The notes beneath the pieces are model-generated. The model searched no databases, was not told the DNA's origin, and saw only the letters and a list, made by a program, of their open reading frames with translations. 64,000 nucleotides of DNA, taken from NCBI GenBank assembly GCA_019638235.1, contig JAHBUE010000001.1, forward strand, positions 730,492-794,491, given 5' to 3'. The translations under genes and the position numbers were made by a program. Positions 14,799 through 23,542 of this stretch are shown here, one piece after another (positions within the stretch are counted from its first letter, which is position 1; every line of letters starts with the position of its first letter). The DNA comes from Cyclobacteriaceae bacterium. GTDB lineage: Bacteria > Bacteroidota > Bacteroidia > Cytophagales > Cyclobacteriaceae.

Positions 14799-17333
14799 TT
14801 ACTCCAACCCCTTTTCCTTCATCAGTCTAAACTCGCGGAACCTGCGCATCATGGCAATGCCAAAGCCGGCCATCAGCACCAGCGTGCCTAACCACAGTAT
14901 GTTTACCCAGGGTTTTTCCATAGCCTTGATTACTACCCAATCCTTTTGACGTGCCTGAATGTTCAGGGTCAACTCGTCTGTTTGCGGATGCACATTCAGT
15001 AAAGAAATTTTCAACCCCAATTCGGGTATCACTCCTGGAATAATTCCCCCACGCGATTGTGTGCCGATAATCAGGGTTGGGTCTGCAATATAATTCTGAC
15101 GTTCACCCTGCACCAAAACCGTTGCCCTGATGGCCACAAAAGAAGAATCTAATTGCTGCCCGCTGATTTCATACACGCGGGTTAAATCTTCAACGTTGGC
15201 CACGTAGTCGTTGGCAAAAAATTGTGCCGAACGTTTAATGCGCAACTCCTCCGGTTCGCCCCAGTCCTCCTTTGCTTCTTCCGTCATAGGCGCTGAAACA
15301 TGCGTGTATAAGTCAAGTGTGGCTTTGCGGTTTACATCGGGAGAGGCCATGTTACCAAAACGCGGATTTACCTGAAGGCGTGGATATTGAACAAACACAA
15401 CCTTTCCGTTTTTACGAAATTCTATTTCATAAAAAGTATTCTCCGGGAAAATTTCAAAGTGTTCGCCTTTTGAAAACAGTTTCTTGTTTTCAAAAACAAT
15501 ATCATCTTTGGCGATAACGGTGTACGGGTCATCGGTGTACTCAATGTCCGATTTTTTTACATAACCGCGTTTATGTCGTGGTTCAATGCGCTCGCCAAGA
15601 TATTCAATTTCATAACCGGCCATTTCGCGCGGCTCATGCACAAACAACAATAAATTATCGCGGTTAAACTCTTCACTTAACTGACGCGAAATCAACATGC
15701 CTGTGTTATTAAGCGAAACTACGGTTGAGTATCCTGATGAAAACAAAACGCCCACCAGTATAAGCCCTACACCAATATGCGCCACTGCGCCACCGGAAAG
15801 CCCCGGGCTGGATTTTAAAACGGTAAACAAAATTTTTCCGTTAGAGATTACAGTGAACAATCCTGAAAAAAGCAACAAGGCGTAACTAATGTTGCGCACA
15901 CTACTTACGTTGATGATGACCATAGTAGCCAACAACGCAATGGTGAATGGAAGAAACAGTTGATTCTTTAATTCTTTCTTGTCGATTTTCTTCCACCAGA
16001 AAAACTGCCCCACTGCCGACAGGATACCAACGGCAATGGCAAACCATATCTGCCAGCTTGAAAAAAACACTACCTGGTCGCCCGGAAGGGCCATGTTAAG
16101 CGACCCGCCAAAGGCCGCGCTGATTTGATTGAAAACAGGATAGGATGTTGGGTAAAGCACCTGGAACCCCATGAAACATAATACCGTTGCGCCTACGAAA
16201 ATCCAGAACTCGCGCGAGTAGGTTGATATTTCTTCCTTTGAGGAAGGAATTTCTTTCCACCGGGTAATTATAAACGCCACTGCCACCACTAAGAAGAAGA
16301 ACAGGTAAATCAATAACTGACCCGATAACCCCAGGTCGGTAAACGAATGTGCGGAAGAATCGCCCAGCACACCTGAGCGGGTAAGAAATGTGGAATATAA
16401 AATGAGAATAAAAACAGTAACCACTAATATGATTGAAATCTTCAGCGCGGTTTCACTGTTTTTATAAGTTATCATAGTGTGAATGGAAGCGATGAGAATG
16501 AGCCACGGCACATACACAGCATTTTCTACCGGGTCCCAGTTCCAGTATCCGCCAAAGTTCAGCGTTTCATACGCCCAATATCCGCCCATTAAAATACCCA
16601 GACCAAGCACGGCTCCGGCAAAAATCGACCAGGGCAATGCGGGTCGTACCCATTCGCGGTAGCGCCTTAACCAAAGGCCGGCAATACAAAATGAAAACGG
16701 AACCAGTGTAGCGGCAAAACCTAAAAACAAAGTTGGGGGATGAATGACCATCCAGTAATTCTGCAACAACGGGTTTAGTCCGGCACCATCTTGCGGAATA
16801 AAGTCGGGTTGTATGGTAAAGATAGGGTCGGGCATGGCATCGCGCAGCAAGATGAAGGGCGAGCTTCCGATTTTCAATTCCAGTCCGGGAATGACAATAC
16901 CCAATATCATGGAGGTAAGAAATGCCTGCACTGCGGAGAACACCGTCATCACGGGACTTTCCCAGAATTTGTTGGTAAGAATGATTACGATACCCAGCAC
17001 GGCATGCCAGAACATCCACAACAGAAAGCTTCCTTCCTGACCGTTCCAGAACGTAGAGATTAAGTAATGGCTTGGAAGTTTTTTATCGGAGTGGCTGTAA
17101 GCATAATAATATTCAAAGTAATGATTTTTGATAATGATGAACAGCGTTACCACAATACCCATAACTGCAAAGGCATGCACATAAAAACTTATCTTGCCGT
17201 TGAGCAGCCAGCCGGCTTTACGTTCAAGGTCTTCGGTAACGGTAGCTTTGAAATAGGAAAAGAATGCCACCAGCGCGGCAACAAAAGAAACAATGACAAA
17301 GACATGACCAAGGTTACCGATAAAGTAATGCAT
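14799..17333 (-). CDS. ccmF: Cytochrome c maturation haem lyase component CcmF/CcsA-like
   Basis: An 844-residue multi-pass membrane protein of the haem-handling CcmC/CcmF/CcsA family. The WWD signature GGYWNWDPVENAVYVPW (about residues 243-259) binds haem on the periplasmic side, and conserved His residues flank it (MVIHPPTLFLGF about 192-203). About 13-15 helices are followed by a large periplasmic domain (about 560-800) and a last helix near 808-828. In System I this protein moves haem from holo-CcmE onto apocytochromes. It lies 88 bp downstream of ccmE on the same strand. CcmG- and CcmH-like genes are not in the window. Confidence 0.92.
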   Translation of the reverse strand: MHYFIGNLGHVFVIVSFVAALVAFFSYFKATVTEDLERKAGWLLNGKISFYVHAFAVMGIVVTLFIIIKNHYFEYYYAYSHSDKKLPSHYLISTFWNGQEGSFLLWMFWHAVLGIVIILTNKFWESPVMTVFSAVQAFLTSMILGIVIPGLELKIGSSPFILLRDAMPDPIFTIQPDFIPQDGAGLNPLLQNYWMVIHPPTLFLGFAATLVPFSFCIAGLWLRRYREWVRPALPWSIFAGAVLGLGILMGGYWAYETLNFGGYWNWDPVENAVYVPWLILIASIHTMITYKNSETALKISIILVVTVFILILYSTFLTRSGVLGDSSAHSFTDLGLSGQLLIYLFFFLVVAVAFIITRWKEIPSSKEEISTYSREFWIFVGATVLCFMGFQVLYPTSYPVFNQISAAFGGSLNMALPGDQVVFFSSWQIWFAIAVGILSAVGQFFWWKKIDKKELKNQLFLPFTIALLATMVIINVSSVRNISYALLLFSGLFTVISNGKILFTVLKSSPGLSGGAVAHIGVGLILVGVLFSSGYSTVVSLNNTGMLISRQLSEEFNRDNLLLFVHEPREMAGYEIEYLGERIEPRHKRGYVKKSDIEYTDDPYTVIAKDDIVFENKKLFSKGEHFEIFPENTFYEIEFRKNGKVVFVQYPRLQVNPRFGNMASPDVNRKATLDLYTHVSAPMTEEAKEDWGEPEELRIKRSAQFFANDYVANVEDLTRVYEISGQQLDSSFVAIRATVLVQGERQNYIADPTLIIGTQSRGGIIPGVIPELGLKISLLNVHPQTDELTLNIQARQKDWVVIKAMEKPWVNILWLGTLVLMAGFGIAMMRRFREFRLMKEKGLE

Positions 17334-17421
17334 ACTTTTTATTTACAATTTTTCGATTTACAACTTATGATTTTTACTTACGCAGACGAATGGTAATGGC
17401 AACGATGAATTGGTAAGCAAC

Positions 17422-17832
17422 TTAAACACCTGCGTTCAGGTTTTGCTCCTGGTATTTGGACGGGCACTTCAGCAATATTTTATCTGCATGAAAAGATTCG
17501 CCCTTGTAACTGCCTATTACCACTACTTTTTCGGAACGGATAAAATCCTGCGGCATAGGTTCGTTGTAGAACACCTGTTGTTCTTCACCGCCTTCATCCA
17601 CCATAACAAACGAAAAAGAAACCTTATCAGCACCGGCTTCAATACCAATCACTTTTCCGCTGTCATCTTTTTTCAACTCGCCCACCACGTGAATGCTTTT
17701 GGCGTTTCCGGTAGCGGCAATTTGTTGCGCTTCCGAGAACGTTACATACGTGCTTGCCTCATTGGTAGAGGATACAATAATGCCTACCGCTACAGCAATA
17801 ATTACAATAATGAAGATGTGTGATTTTTTCAT
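17422..17832 (-). CDS. ccmE: Haem chaperone CcmE, CxxxY variant
   Basis: A 136-residue periplasmic haem chaperone anchored by one N-terminal helix (about residues 5-22), followed by an OB-fold beta-barrel domain. In the classical protein a histidine in an H-x-x-x-Y motif binds haem covalently. Here the corresponding place reads LLKCPSKYQ, a C-x-x-x-Y motif with Cys123 and Tyr127, so the histidine is replaced by cysteine. CxxxY forms are known from archaea and some sulfate reducers. The gene has its own -7 box (17856-17863) between it and the CcmD-like gene, then leads into ccmF. Confidence 0.9.
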   Translation of the reverse strand: MKKSHIFIIVIIAVAVGIIVSSTNEASTYVTFSEAQQIAATGNAKSIHVVGELKKDDSGKVIGIEAGADKVSFSFVMVDEGGEEQQVFYNEPMPQDFIRSEKVVVIGSYKGESFHADKILLKCPSKYQEQNLNAGV

Positions 17833-17855
17833 GTGCCTTCCCCGCTTAAACAGCC

Positions 17856-17863
17856 CAAAATTA
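17856..17863 (-). promoter_or_regulatory. -7 promoter box TAATTTTG (minus strand) upstream of ccmE
   Basis: On the minus strand this reads TAATTTTG, 23 nt before the ccmE ATG. It suggests that ccmE-ccmF can be transcribed separately from ccmB-ccmC. Confidence 0.5.
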
Positions 17864-17911
17864 ATCCAAAAACCCCGTAAAGCCAGTGATTTTTGTCAAC
17901 CCAAAAAGGGC

Positions 17912-18124
17912 TTATTTCTGCCTGTTTTCGAGCTTTTTTACCCTACGGTCGAGCATGAAGAGGTAGGCGATAAGCCCAACCAGCACAATGAGCACAATGC
18001 CCACTACCACATAAATTTTTCCTTCCGAACGCATGGTGTCGGCCATTTCTACCTGTTGCGCCAGTACAGGGCCTGCCAGCAGGGCAGCAAAAATAGTTGA
18101 CAGGATTTTAAAGATATTTTTCAT
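17912..18124 (-). CDS. CcmD-like small membrane protein
   Basis: A 70-residue protein. An N-terminal hydrophobic stretch ending in VLAQQ looks like a signal peptide (about residues 1-22), and a second helix (about 36-56) is followed by the basic, coiled end LDRRVKKLENRQK. This is the Bacteroidota CcmD-like pattern; CcmD helps release holo-CcmE from the CcmABC complex. The ATG (18122-18124) overlaps the ccmC stop as ATGA, so translation is coupled to ccmC. A longer frame starts at 18184 but runs into ccmC and lacks a signal sequence at its start. Confidence 0.75.
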   Translation of the reverse strand: MKNIFKILSTIFAALLAGPVLAQQVEMADTMRSEGKIYVVVGIVLIVLVGLIAYLFMLDRRVKKLENRQK

Positions 18125-18783
18125 GATTGTTGAATGCTTTTTTCTTCCAATTTTTTGATACGTACACGGATGTTTACAATCCACAACCCGATTAAGAACC
18201 AGGCTAATACAGCAGGATAAAACACCTTGCGCATACTTGCATCTAAGTCGTAGGCGTTGAAGCCGGGATTTCCGCCATTGCCGGGGTGCAGGCTGTCGGT
18301 TAATCGCGGAATGATGAACAGCAACGGTATCATGGCGGCAAACGCAAAGATGTTGTACACGGCTCCAAGCTTTGCGCGTTGTTCTTCATTTTCAAGCGAA
18401 CCTCTTAACACGAAATATGCTAAGTACACCAACAGCGCAATGGCAGCGCCATTTTGTTTCGGGTCGCCATGCCAGGGCGAGCCCCAGGTATAGTTTGCCC
18501 ACAACATGCCGGTAACCATACCCAAAATTCCAAAGGCAGTGCCCACGTGTGCGTATGTAACCGAATAGGTATCAAAATCAGACAACGGGTTGCGCAGGTA
18601 ACGAATGGCATAATACACCGACATAAAATACAGCAACACCATCCCAAACCACATGGGCACATGAAAGTACAGGGCGCGCACGGTTTCATTTAAAATGTTC
18701 AGGCGGGGTACGTCCATAAGCAGGCCTGCGGTGTGGACGTATATCAATAAAACGATTGCAACTATCTTTAACCAGGTTTTCAT
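18121..18783 (-). CDS. ccmC: Haem exporter protein CcmC
   Basis: A 220-residue inner-membrane protein with six helices that loads haem onto CcmE. The Trp-rich periplasmic signature is WGSPWHGDPKQNGAAI (about residues 106-121), and conserved histidines (HVPMWFG near 41; HVGTAFG near 79) are the likely axial haem ligands. The C-terminus (IRVRIKKLEEKS) is basic and cytoplasmic. It lies 75 bp downstream of ccmB, with a 14-bp inverted repeat in the gap, and overlaps the CcmD-like gene by 4 nt. Confidence 0.93.
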   Translation of the reverse strand: MKTWLKIVAIVLLIYVHTAGLLMDVPRLNILNETVRALYFHVPMWFGMVLLYFMSVYYAIRYLRNPLSDFDTYSVTYAHVGTAFGILGMVTGMLWANYTWGSPWHGDPKQNGAAIALLVYLAYFVLRGSLENEEQRAKLGAVYNIFAFAAMIPLLFIIPRLTDSLHPGNGGNPGFNAYDLDASMRKVFYPAVLAWFLIGLWIVNIRVRIKKLEEKSIQQS

Positions 18784-18794
18784 TCTTCTTTAAG

Positions 18795-18839
18795 TTGACA
18801 GTTGACAAGACTGACAATTGACAAGTTGTCAACTGTCAA
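18795..18839. repeat. 14-bp perfect inverted repeat between ccmB and ccmC
   Basis: TTGACAGTTGACAA (18795-18808) and TTGTCAACTGTCAA (18826-18839) are exact reverse complements around a 17-nt spacer that itself contains TTGACAA. The spacer between ccmB and ccmC would fold into a strong hairpin in the mRNA. There is no T-run, so it is not an obvious terminator; it could attenuate or process the transcript (inference). Confidence 0.85.
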
Positions 18840-18858
18840 TTGCTTTTTGTCAACCGGT

Positions 18859-19527
18859 TTAACTTCGCCAAATATACGGGAACAAAATGTACCCTAACGC
18901 ACCGGATATACAATTAATCGCCAGCAGGTTTAACAGTTCATCCGAGCTGGCCGAAAACTCCAATCCGTCAACTGCGTTTTTTGTGGCCCGTACGGCCATC
19001 AGCAAAATGGAAATAACCACCGGAAAGCTCATCACGGCCATTAGCACGTTGCTGTTGTTTGCTTTTGCGGCAATGCCCGATATGAGGCTCAACGAAGTTG
19101 AAAACCCGAGGGACACTAAGAACAACACTAAGAAAAAGGTGAGCTTATCCTGCACGGGGTTGAAAATGAAAACAGAGAAAAGCAGGTAGCCAGCTAACGA
19201 AATAAGCCAGCACAGCAAAGCGTTATAAAAAATCTTGGAAAGGATAATGTGCTGCGGACTTGCAATGGTGTATAGGTAAATAAACACGCCTTTCTTTTCG
19301 CCAATAAAACTTTTGGCCACGCTGTTTACCACCGAGAATAAAATAGTAAGCCAGAACAAAGCCGACCACGTAGCCGGACTTATGGAATTTTGTTTAAGGT
19401 TAAACGTGAGGTAGCAGATAAAAATCAGGCTGAACAGGTAAAGCCCCAGGCCGGCAATAACCGACTTTCGCCTGAGTTCGAGGACAAACTCTTTTTTGAG
19501 AAGCTGGAGGATAGTTTTATTATTCAT
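18859..19527 (-). CDS. ccmB: Haem exporter permease CcmB
   Basis: A 222-residue six-helix permease of the CcmAB transporter that powers release of haem-loaded CcmE. The family pattern is clear: an N-terminal amphipathic LLKKEFVLELRRKS (about 8-21), LFWLTILFSVVNSVAKSF (about 57-74) and the SLAGYLLFSVFIFN region. The start ATG (19525-19527) shares a base with the stop of the DUF559 gene, so translation is coupled. The ATP-binding partner CcmA is not encoded in this window. Confidence 0.9.
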   Translation of the reverse strand: MNNKTILQLLKKEFVLELRRKSVIAGLGLYLFSLIFICYLTFNLKQNSISPATWSALFWLTILFSVVNSVAKSFIGEKKGVFIYLYTIASPQHIILSKIFYNALLCWLISLAGYLLFSVFIFNPVQDKLTFFLVLFLVSLGFSTSLSLISGIAAKANNSNVLMAVMSFPVVISILLMAVRATKNAVDGLEFSASSDELLNLLAINCISGALGYILFPYIWRS

Positions 19528-19904
19528 TACCTGGGTTTGTTCTTGAGATGTTTCCTGATTTCTGCCAAAACTTCAGGGATATTCGTCAAAACTTCGTTGT
19601 TTGTAAATCTAATAACGGTTAATCCTAATCTTACTAAATCATCCGTTCTGCCCTGGTCATAACCCGGATTATCGTTTACTTTATGAATCATTCCGTCCAC
19701 TTCAACCACAAGATTACATTCATGGCAGTAAAAGTCAACAATATAAGAATGAATAGGATGTTGTCTTCTGAATTTGAATCCGCCTAATTTTCTACCTCTG
19801 AGATGTTGCCATAGCCACGTTTCGGCTTCAGTTTCTACCTTTTTAAGAAACCGGGCATTCTCAAAAGTTTTAGGCTTGGCGTTATGATGAAAGGGTAAAT
19901 CCAT
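19527..19904 (-). CDS. DUF559 protein (Vsr/REase-fold endonuclease-like)
   Basis: A 125-residue protein of the DUF559 family, related in fold to Vsr-type mismatch endonucleases. Visible features are the N-terminal helix with E-A-E-x-x-L-W-x-x-L-R, the core GFKFRRQHPIHSYIVDFYCHECNLVVEVDG (about residues 42-71), in which D and E-x-D are the likely metal ligands, and RLGLTVIRFTNNEV. Family members are widespread and their role is unproven. It is the first gene before ccmB and overlaps it by one base, so it seems to be co-transcribed with the haem exporter genes although no functional link is evident. Confidence 0.8.
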   Translation of the reverse strand: MDLPFHHNAKPKTFENARFLKKVETEAETWLWQHLRGRKLGGFKFRRQHPIHSYIVDFYCHECNLVVEVDGMIHKVNDNPGYDQGRTDDLVRLGLTVIRFTNNEVLTNIPEVLAEIRKHLKNKPR

Positions 19905-19920
19905 AGTTAAATCTCATCCC

Positions 19921-19947
19921 CGCCCTTCTCCTACAAGGAGAAGGGCG
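19921..19947. repeat. REP-like hairpin (12-bp stem)
   Basis: CGCCCTTCTCCT pairs perfectly with AGGAGAAGGGCG around the loop ACA. It lies in the about 200-bp gap between the DUF559 gene and the divergent epimerase gene and belongs to a textual family also seen at 20003-20027, 47499-47523 and inside ileS. Confidence 0.85.
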
Positions 19948-20002
19948 AGTGTCAATAAGTTTCTAATCCATTTTATCGCATTTCATCCCCACCACAATCC
20001 AC

Positions 20003-20027
20003 CCCCCTCTCCGCTTCGGAGAGGGGG
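20003..20027. repeat. REP-like hairpin (11-bp stem)
   Basis: CCCCCTCTCCG pairs perfectly with CGGAGAGGGGG around the loop CTT. Together with the hairpin at 19921-19947 it is enclosed by outer text CTCATCCCCGCCC (19913-19925) and its rough complement GGGCGGGGGTGAG (20025-20037), giving a nested palindrome of about 130 bp. Confidence 0.85.
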
Positions 20028-20079
20028 CGGGGGTGAGGTTTAAATCTCCCCAAAATAACGCTCACAGCCCATAAATTGT

Positions 20080-20087
20080 TAGTTTTG
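20080..20087 (+). promoter_or_regulatory. -7 promoter box TAGTTTTG upstream of the nucleotide-sugar genes
   Basis: TAGTTTTG matches TAnnTTTG and lies 20 nt before the ATG at 20108. It probably drives the epimerase, UDP-sugar dehydrogenase and galE genes, which are separated by only 9 and 3 nt. Confidence 0.6.
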
Positions 20088-20107
20088 CACTCCTTTTACT
20101 ATTGAAA

Positions 20108-21133
20108 ATGACTGCAAAAAACAGGGTTTTGATTACAGGCGCTGCCGGCTTTATCGGGTTTCACCTGAGCAGGCGTCTTTGTGCCGAAGGCTATGCCGTA
20201 ACAGGCACCGACAACCTCAACGACTATTACGATGTAACGCTGAAACAATCGCGTTTAGCTATTTTGAAAGCCCTGCCGGATTTCACGTTTGTTGAAGCCG
20301 ACCTGACAGACAAAAAAAAAATTGATGAGCTTTTTAAGGAAGGCAATTTTAACTATGTGGTAAACCTTGCCGCGCAGGCGGGCGTGCGGTACTCCATTAC
20401 CAACCCCTATGCGTATTTGGAAAGCAACATGCACGGCTTTTTGAATATACTGGAAGCCTGCCGCCATAATAAAATCGAGCATTTGGTATATGCGTCTTCC
20501 AGTTCGGTGTATGGCGCCAATAAAAAAATGCCGTTCTCGGTGCATCACAATGTTGACCACCCGATTTCATTGTACGCAGCCTCAAAGAAATCAAATGAGT
20601 TAATGGCGCATACCTACTCAGCGTTGTATAAGTTGCCAACAACAGGTTTGCGTTTCTTTACAGTGTATGGCCCTTACGGAAGACCCGACATGGCGTTGTT
20701 TATTTTCACTAAAGCCATTGTGGAAGGAACACCCATTGATGTGTATAATCACGGTAAGATGAGGCGCGACTTCACGTACATTGATGATATTGTTGAAGGC
20801 ATCACCCGCCTGTTGCCACTTGCACCAAAACCAGGCACAACATGGGACGGCAATCAGCCCGACCCCGCTACCAGTTTTGCGCCTTATAAAATTTACAATA
20901 TCGGCAATAATAAACCCGTAGAGTTGCTTCGTTTTATTGAAGTGATTGAAGAGAAACTTGGAAAGAAGGCTGTTAAGAATTTTATGCCTATACAGGATGG
21001 CGATGTGCCCGAAACCTATGCCGATGTAGATGACCTGATGCGTGATGCAGGGTTTAAACCGGCTACGAGTATTGAAGAGGGTATCGGGAAATTCATTGAG
21101 TGGTACACAGAGTACTATAAAGTCAGGAAATAA
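20108..21133 (+). CDS. NAD-dependent epimerase, UDP-glucuronate 4-epimerase type
   Basis: A 341-residue extended short-chain dehydrogenase. The NAD-binding motif is [10 protein letters not shown] (about 10-19) and the catalytic pair is YAASKKSNE (Tyr and Lys about 155-159), preceded by [15 protein letters not shown]. The sequence [15 protein letters not shown] after the Rossmann motif is characteristic of UDP-glucuronate 4-epimerases (LspL/Cap1J-like). It should interconvert UDP-sugars for surface polysaccharide. The start is placed at the ATG 20108; an in-frame TTG lies two codons upstream. It is followed 9 nt later by a UDP-sugar dehydrogenase, the enzyme that would supply an acidic UDP-sugar. 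Confidence 0.88.
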   Translation: MTAKNRVLITGAAGFIGFHLSRRLCAEGYAVTGTDNLNDYYDVTLKQSRLAILKALPDFTFVEADLTDKKKIDELFKEGNFNYVVNLAAQAGVRYSITNPYAYLESNMHGFLNILEACRHNKIEHLVYASSSSVYGANKKMPFSVHHNVDHPISLYAASKKSNELMAHTYSALYKLPTTGLRFFTVYGPYGRPDMALFIFTKAIVEGTPIDVYNHGKMRRDFTYIDDIVEGITRLLPLAPKPGTTWDGNQPDPATSFAPYKIYNIGNNKPVELLRFIEVIEEKLGKKAVKNFMPIQDGDVPETYADVDDLMRDAGFKPATSIEEGIGKFIEWYTEYYKVRK

Positions 21134-21142
21134 AAACAGTAC

Positions 21143-22393
21143 ATGGATAAAATCGGAATTATAGGATTAGGATATGTTGGCTTGCCGCTTGCCGTTGAGT
21201 TTGGTAAGGTGATGGATGTAGTTGGATTTGATATTAACCGCGAGCGTATAGCCGAACTTATCAACGGGAACGACCGCACACGCGAAGTGGAAGACCATGA
21301 ATTGAAAGCAGCAACAAAACTCACGTTCTCGCACAACCTTGACGACCTGAAAACAGCAAACTACTTTATCGTAACCGTGCCAACACCGGTTGATGAATAC
21401 CGCAAGCCCGATTTGCATCCACTGCAAAGTGCAAGCAAAACGGTAGGCTCGGTAATTAAGAAGGGCGACATTGTGATTTATGAATCTACCGTGTACCCCG
21501 GTTGCACGGAAGAAGATTGCGTGCCGATTATCGAACAGGTTAGCGGACTGAAATACAACGTTGATTTCTTCTGCGGATATTCGCCTGAACGCATTAACCC
21601 GGGCGACAAACAGCATCGTGTTACTACTATTAAAAAAGTAACGAGTGGCAGCACGCCCGATGTAGCCGAAAAAGTAGATGAACTCTATCGTAAAGTTATC
21701 CAGGCCGGTACACACAAAGCCTCTTCCATTCGTGTGGCCGAAGCGGCAAAAGTAATTGAAAACGCGCAGCGCGATATTAACATAGCTTTTGTAAATGAAC
21801 TTGCGCTGATTTTTGATAAAATGGGCATCGACACACACGAGGTGCTGGAGGCTGCCGGAACGAAATGGAATTTTCTTCCCTTCAAACCCGGTTTGGTAGG
21901 CGGGCATTGCATTGGTGTTGACCCGTATTACCTAACGTACAAAGCCGAAAGCCTCGGCTATCATCCTGATGTTATCCTTGCAGGCCGCAGAATCAACGAC
22001 AACATGGGCGCGTACATTGCGGGTAACGTTATCAAACTGATGGCAAAAAACCAGTTGCCGGTTTACGGAGCTGATGTATTGGTGTTGGGGATTACATTTA
22101 AAGAAAATTGCCCCGACATCCGCAACAGCAAAGTAGTAGATGTGATACACGAATTAAAAAACTACGGCACCAACGTTGATATATACGACCCGCAAGCCGA
22201 CAACGAAGAAGTAAAACATGAATACGGCTTATCGCTGATTGATAAGCTTTCAAAAAAATATCATGCTATTGTATTGGCTGTTGGCCATGACGAATTTAAA
22301 GCGATGGATTGGGATGCTATCAAACAACCCAACACGGTTTTGTATGATGTAAAAGGTTTTCTGGATAAAAACATAACTACCGCCAGGCTCTGA
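21143..22393 (+). CDS. UDP-sugar 6-dehydrogenase (WbpA/TviB-like)
   Basis: A 416-residue NAD-dependent dehydrogenase that oxidises C6 of a UDP-sugar (probably UDP-GlcNAc or UDP-GalNAc) to the acid. It has the N-terminal GLGYVGLPLAVEFG motif, STVYPGCTEEDC, the substrate helix EAAKVIENAQRDINIAFVNE and the catalytic-cysteine segment FKPGLVGGHCIGVDPYY (Cys about 256), then the C-terminal UDP-binding domain with LGITFKENCPDIRNSKV. TviB and WbpA enzymes share these features more than UDP-glucose dehydrogenases do, but the exact substrate is an inference. It ends 3 nt before galE. Confidence 0.9.
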   Translation: MDKIGIIGLGYVGLPLAVEFGKVMDVVGFDINRERIAELINGNDRTREVEDHELKAATKLTFSHNLDDLKTANYFIVTVPTPVDEYRKPDLHPLQSASKTVGSVIKKGDIVIYESTVYPGCTEEDCVPIIEQVSGLKYNVDFFCGYSPERINPGDKQHRVTTIKKVTSGSTPDVAEKVDELYRKVIQAGTHKASSIRVAEAAKVIENAQRDINIAFVNELALIFDKMGIDTHEVLEAAGTKWNFLPFKPGLVGGHCIGVDPYYLTYKAESLGYHPDVILAGRRINDNMGAYIAGNVIKLMAKNQLPVYGADVLVLGITFKENCPDIRNSKVVDVIHELKNYGTNVDIYDPQADNEEVKHEYGLSLIDKLSKKYHAIVLAVGHDEFKAMDWDAIKQPNTVLYDVKGFLDKNITTARL

Positions 22394-22396
22394 TAC

Positions 22397-23425
22397 ATGA
22401 AGATAGGGAGCAAAATATTGGTAACCGGAGGCGCAGGATACATTGGCGCCCACACTGTTGTTGAGCTTATCAACGCAGGATATGAACCTGTAATTGTTGA
22501 TAACCTTTCTGCCAGCGATAAAACGTTATTGGCCGGCATACAGCAGATAACCGGTAAAACACTTAGCTTTCACCAGGGCGATTGCCGCGACAAAAATTTT
22601 CTCAATTTTGTTTTTAAAGCACAAGGGCCGTTTAAATGCGTTATGCACTTTGCTGCATTTAAGTCGGTAGGGGAGTCGGTGCAGAAGCCGTTGTTGTATC
22701 ACCAGAACAATGTTGGCTCATTGCTTACGTTGCTGGAAGTGATGGAAGAAAACGGAGTGAAGGATTTTATTTTTTCTTCATCCTGCACGGTGTATGGTCA
22801 GCCCGATGTAATTCCTGTTGATGAACGCGCGCCTTTTAAACGTGCCGAATCTCCGTATGGCGCTACCAAACAACTTTGCGAACGCATACTCGAAGATGTG
22901 CATCACACAGGTATTCGCACTATTTCGCTGCGCTATTTTAATCCGATAGGCGCACACCCAAGCGGGTTGATGGGCGAGTTGCCGATTGGTGTTCCCAACA
23001 ACCTTGTGCCGTTCATTACACAAGCAGCAATTGGGCTTAGAAAAAAATTAACCGTGTTCGGTAACAACTACAACACACCCGATGGCTCCTGCATTCGCGA
23101 TTTCATTCATGTGGTTGACCTTGCCAATGTGCACGTTAAAGCATTGGAGTATCTTTCAACGGATACGCGCAAAAACGTGTACGATGCGTTTAATGTAGGC
23201 ACGGGCAAGGGCGCATCAGTATTGGAGTTGGTGAACACCTTTATCCGTGCAACGGGCGCCAAGCTGCCGTTTGTAATCGGGCCACGCAGACCGGGCGATG
23301 TAGAAAAAGTATATGCCGACCCAACCCGCGTAAACACTATTCTGAAATGGCAAGCCCGCTACTCCATGGAAGATGCCTTAAAACACGCCTGGGCGTGGGA
23401 GCAAAAATTGCGAAAAAGCAACTGA
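22397..23425 (+). CDS. galE: UDP-glucose 4-epimerase
   Basis: A 342-residue extended SDR enzyme that interconverts UDP-glucose and UDP-galactose (possibly the N-acetyl forms). Key features are TGGAGYIGAHT (about 9-19), the FSSSCTVYGQPD segment, the catalytic YGATKQLCE (Tyr and Lys about 154-158), RYFNPIGAHPSG, and NYNTPDGSCIRDFIHVVDLA typical of GalE. Last gene of the tight three-gene nucleotide-sugar run. Confidence 0.95.
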   Translation: MKIGSKILVTGGAGYIGAHTVVELINAGYEPVIVDNLSASDKTLLAGIQQITGKTLSFHQGDCRDKNFLNFVFKAQGPFKCVMHFAAFKSVGESVQKPLLYHQNNVGSLLTLLEVMEENGVKDFIFSSSCTVYGQPDVIPVDERAPFKRAESPYGATKQLCERILEDVHHTGIRTISLRYFNPIGAHPSGLMGELPIGVPNNLVPFITQAAIGLRKKLTVFGNNYNTPDGSCIRDFIHVVDLANVHVKALEYLSTDTRKNVYDAFNVGTGKGASVLELVNTFIRATGAKLPFVIGPRRPGDVEKVYADPTRVNTILKWQARYSMEDALKHAWAWEQKLRKSN

Positions 23426-23531
23426 TCTTTAGTTTTGTCTTCCCTGGTTCTTCTGAAGAAAAAGGCATTTTTGCATATTCATTTTACGCCATGCGCATTT
23501 TGAATATACTCGATTTTAATAAAAAAACGCA

Positions 23532-23539
23532 TATATTTG
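23532..23539 (+). promoter_or_regulatory. -7 promoter box TATATTTG upstream of the metalloprotease
   Basis: TATATTTG matches the consensus. It lies 87 nt before the ATG at 23627, so the hairpin at 23543-23580 would be at the very 5' end of the transcript. Confidence 0.55.
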
Positions 23540-23542
23540 AGA

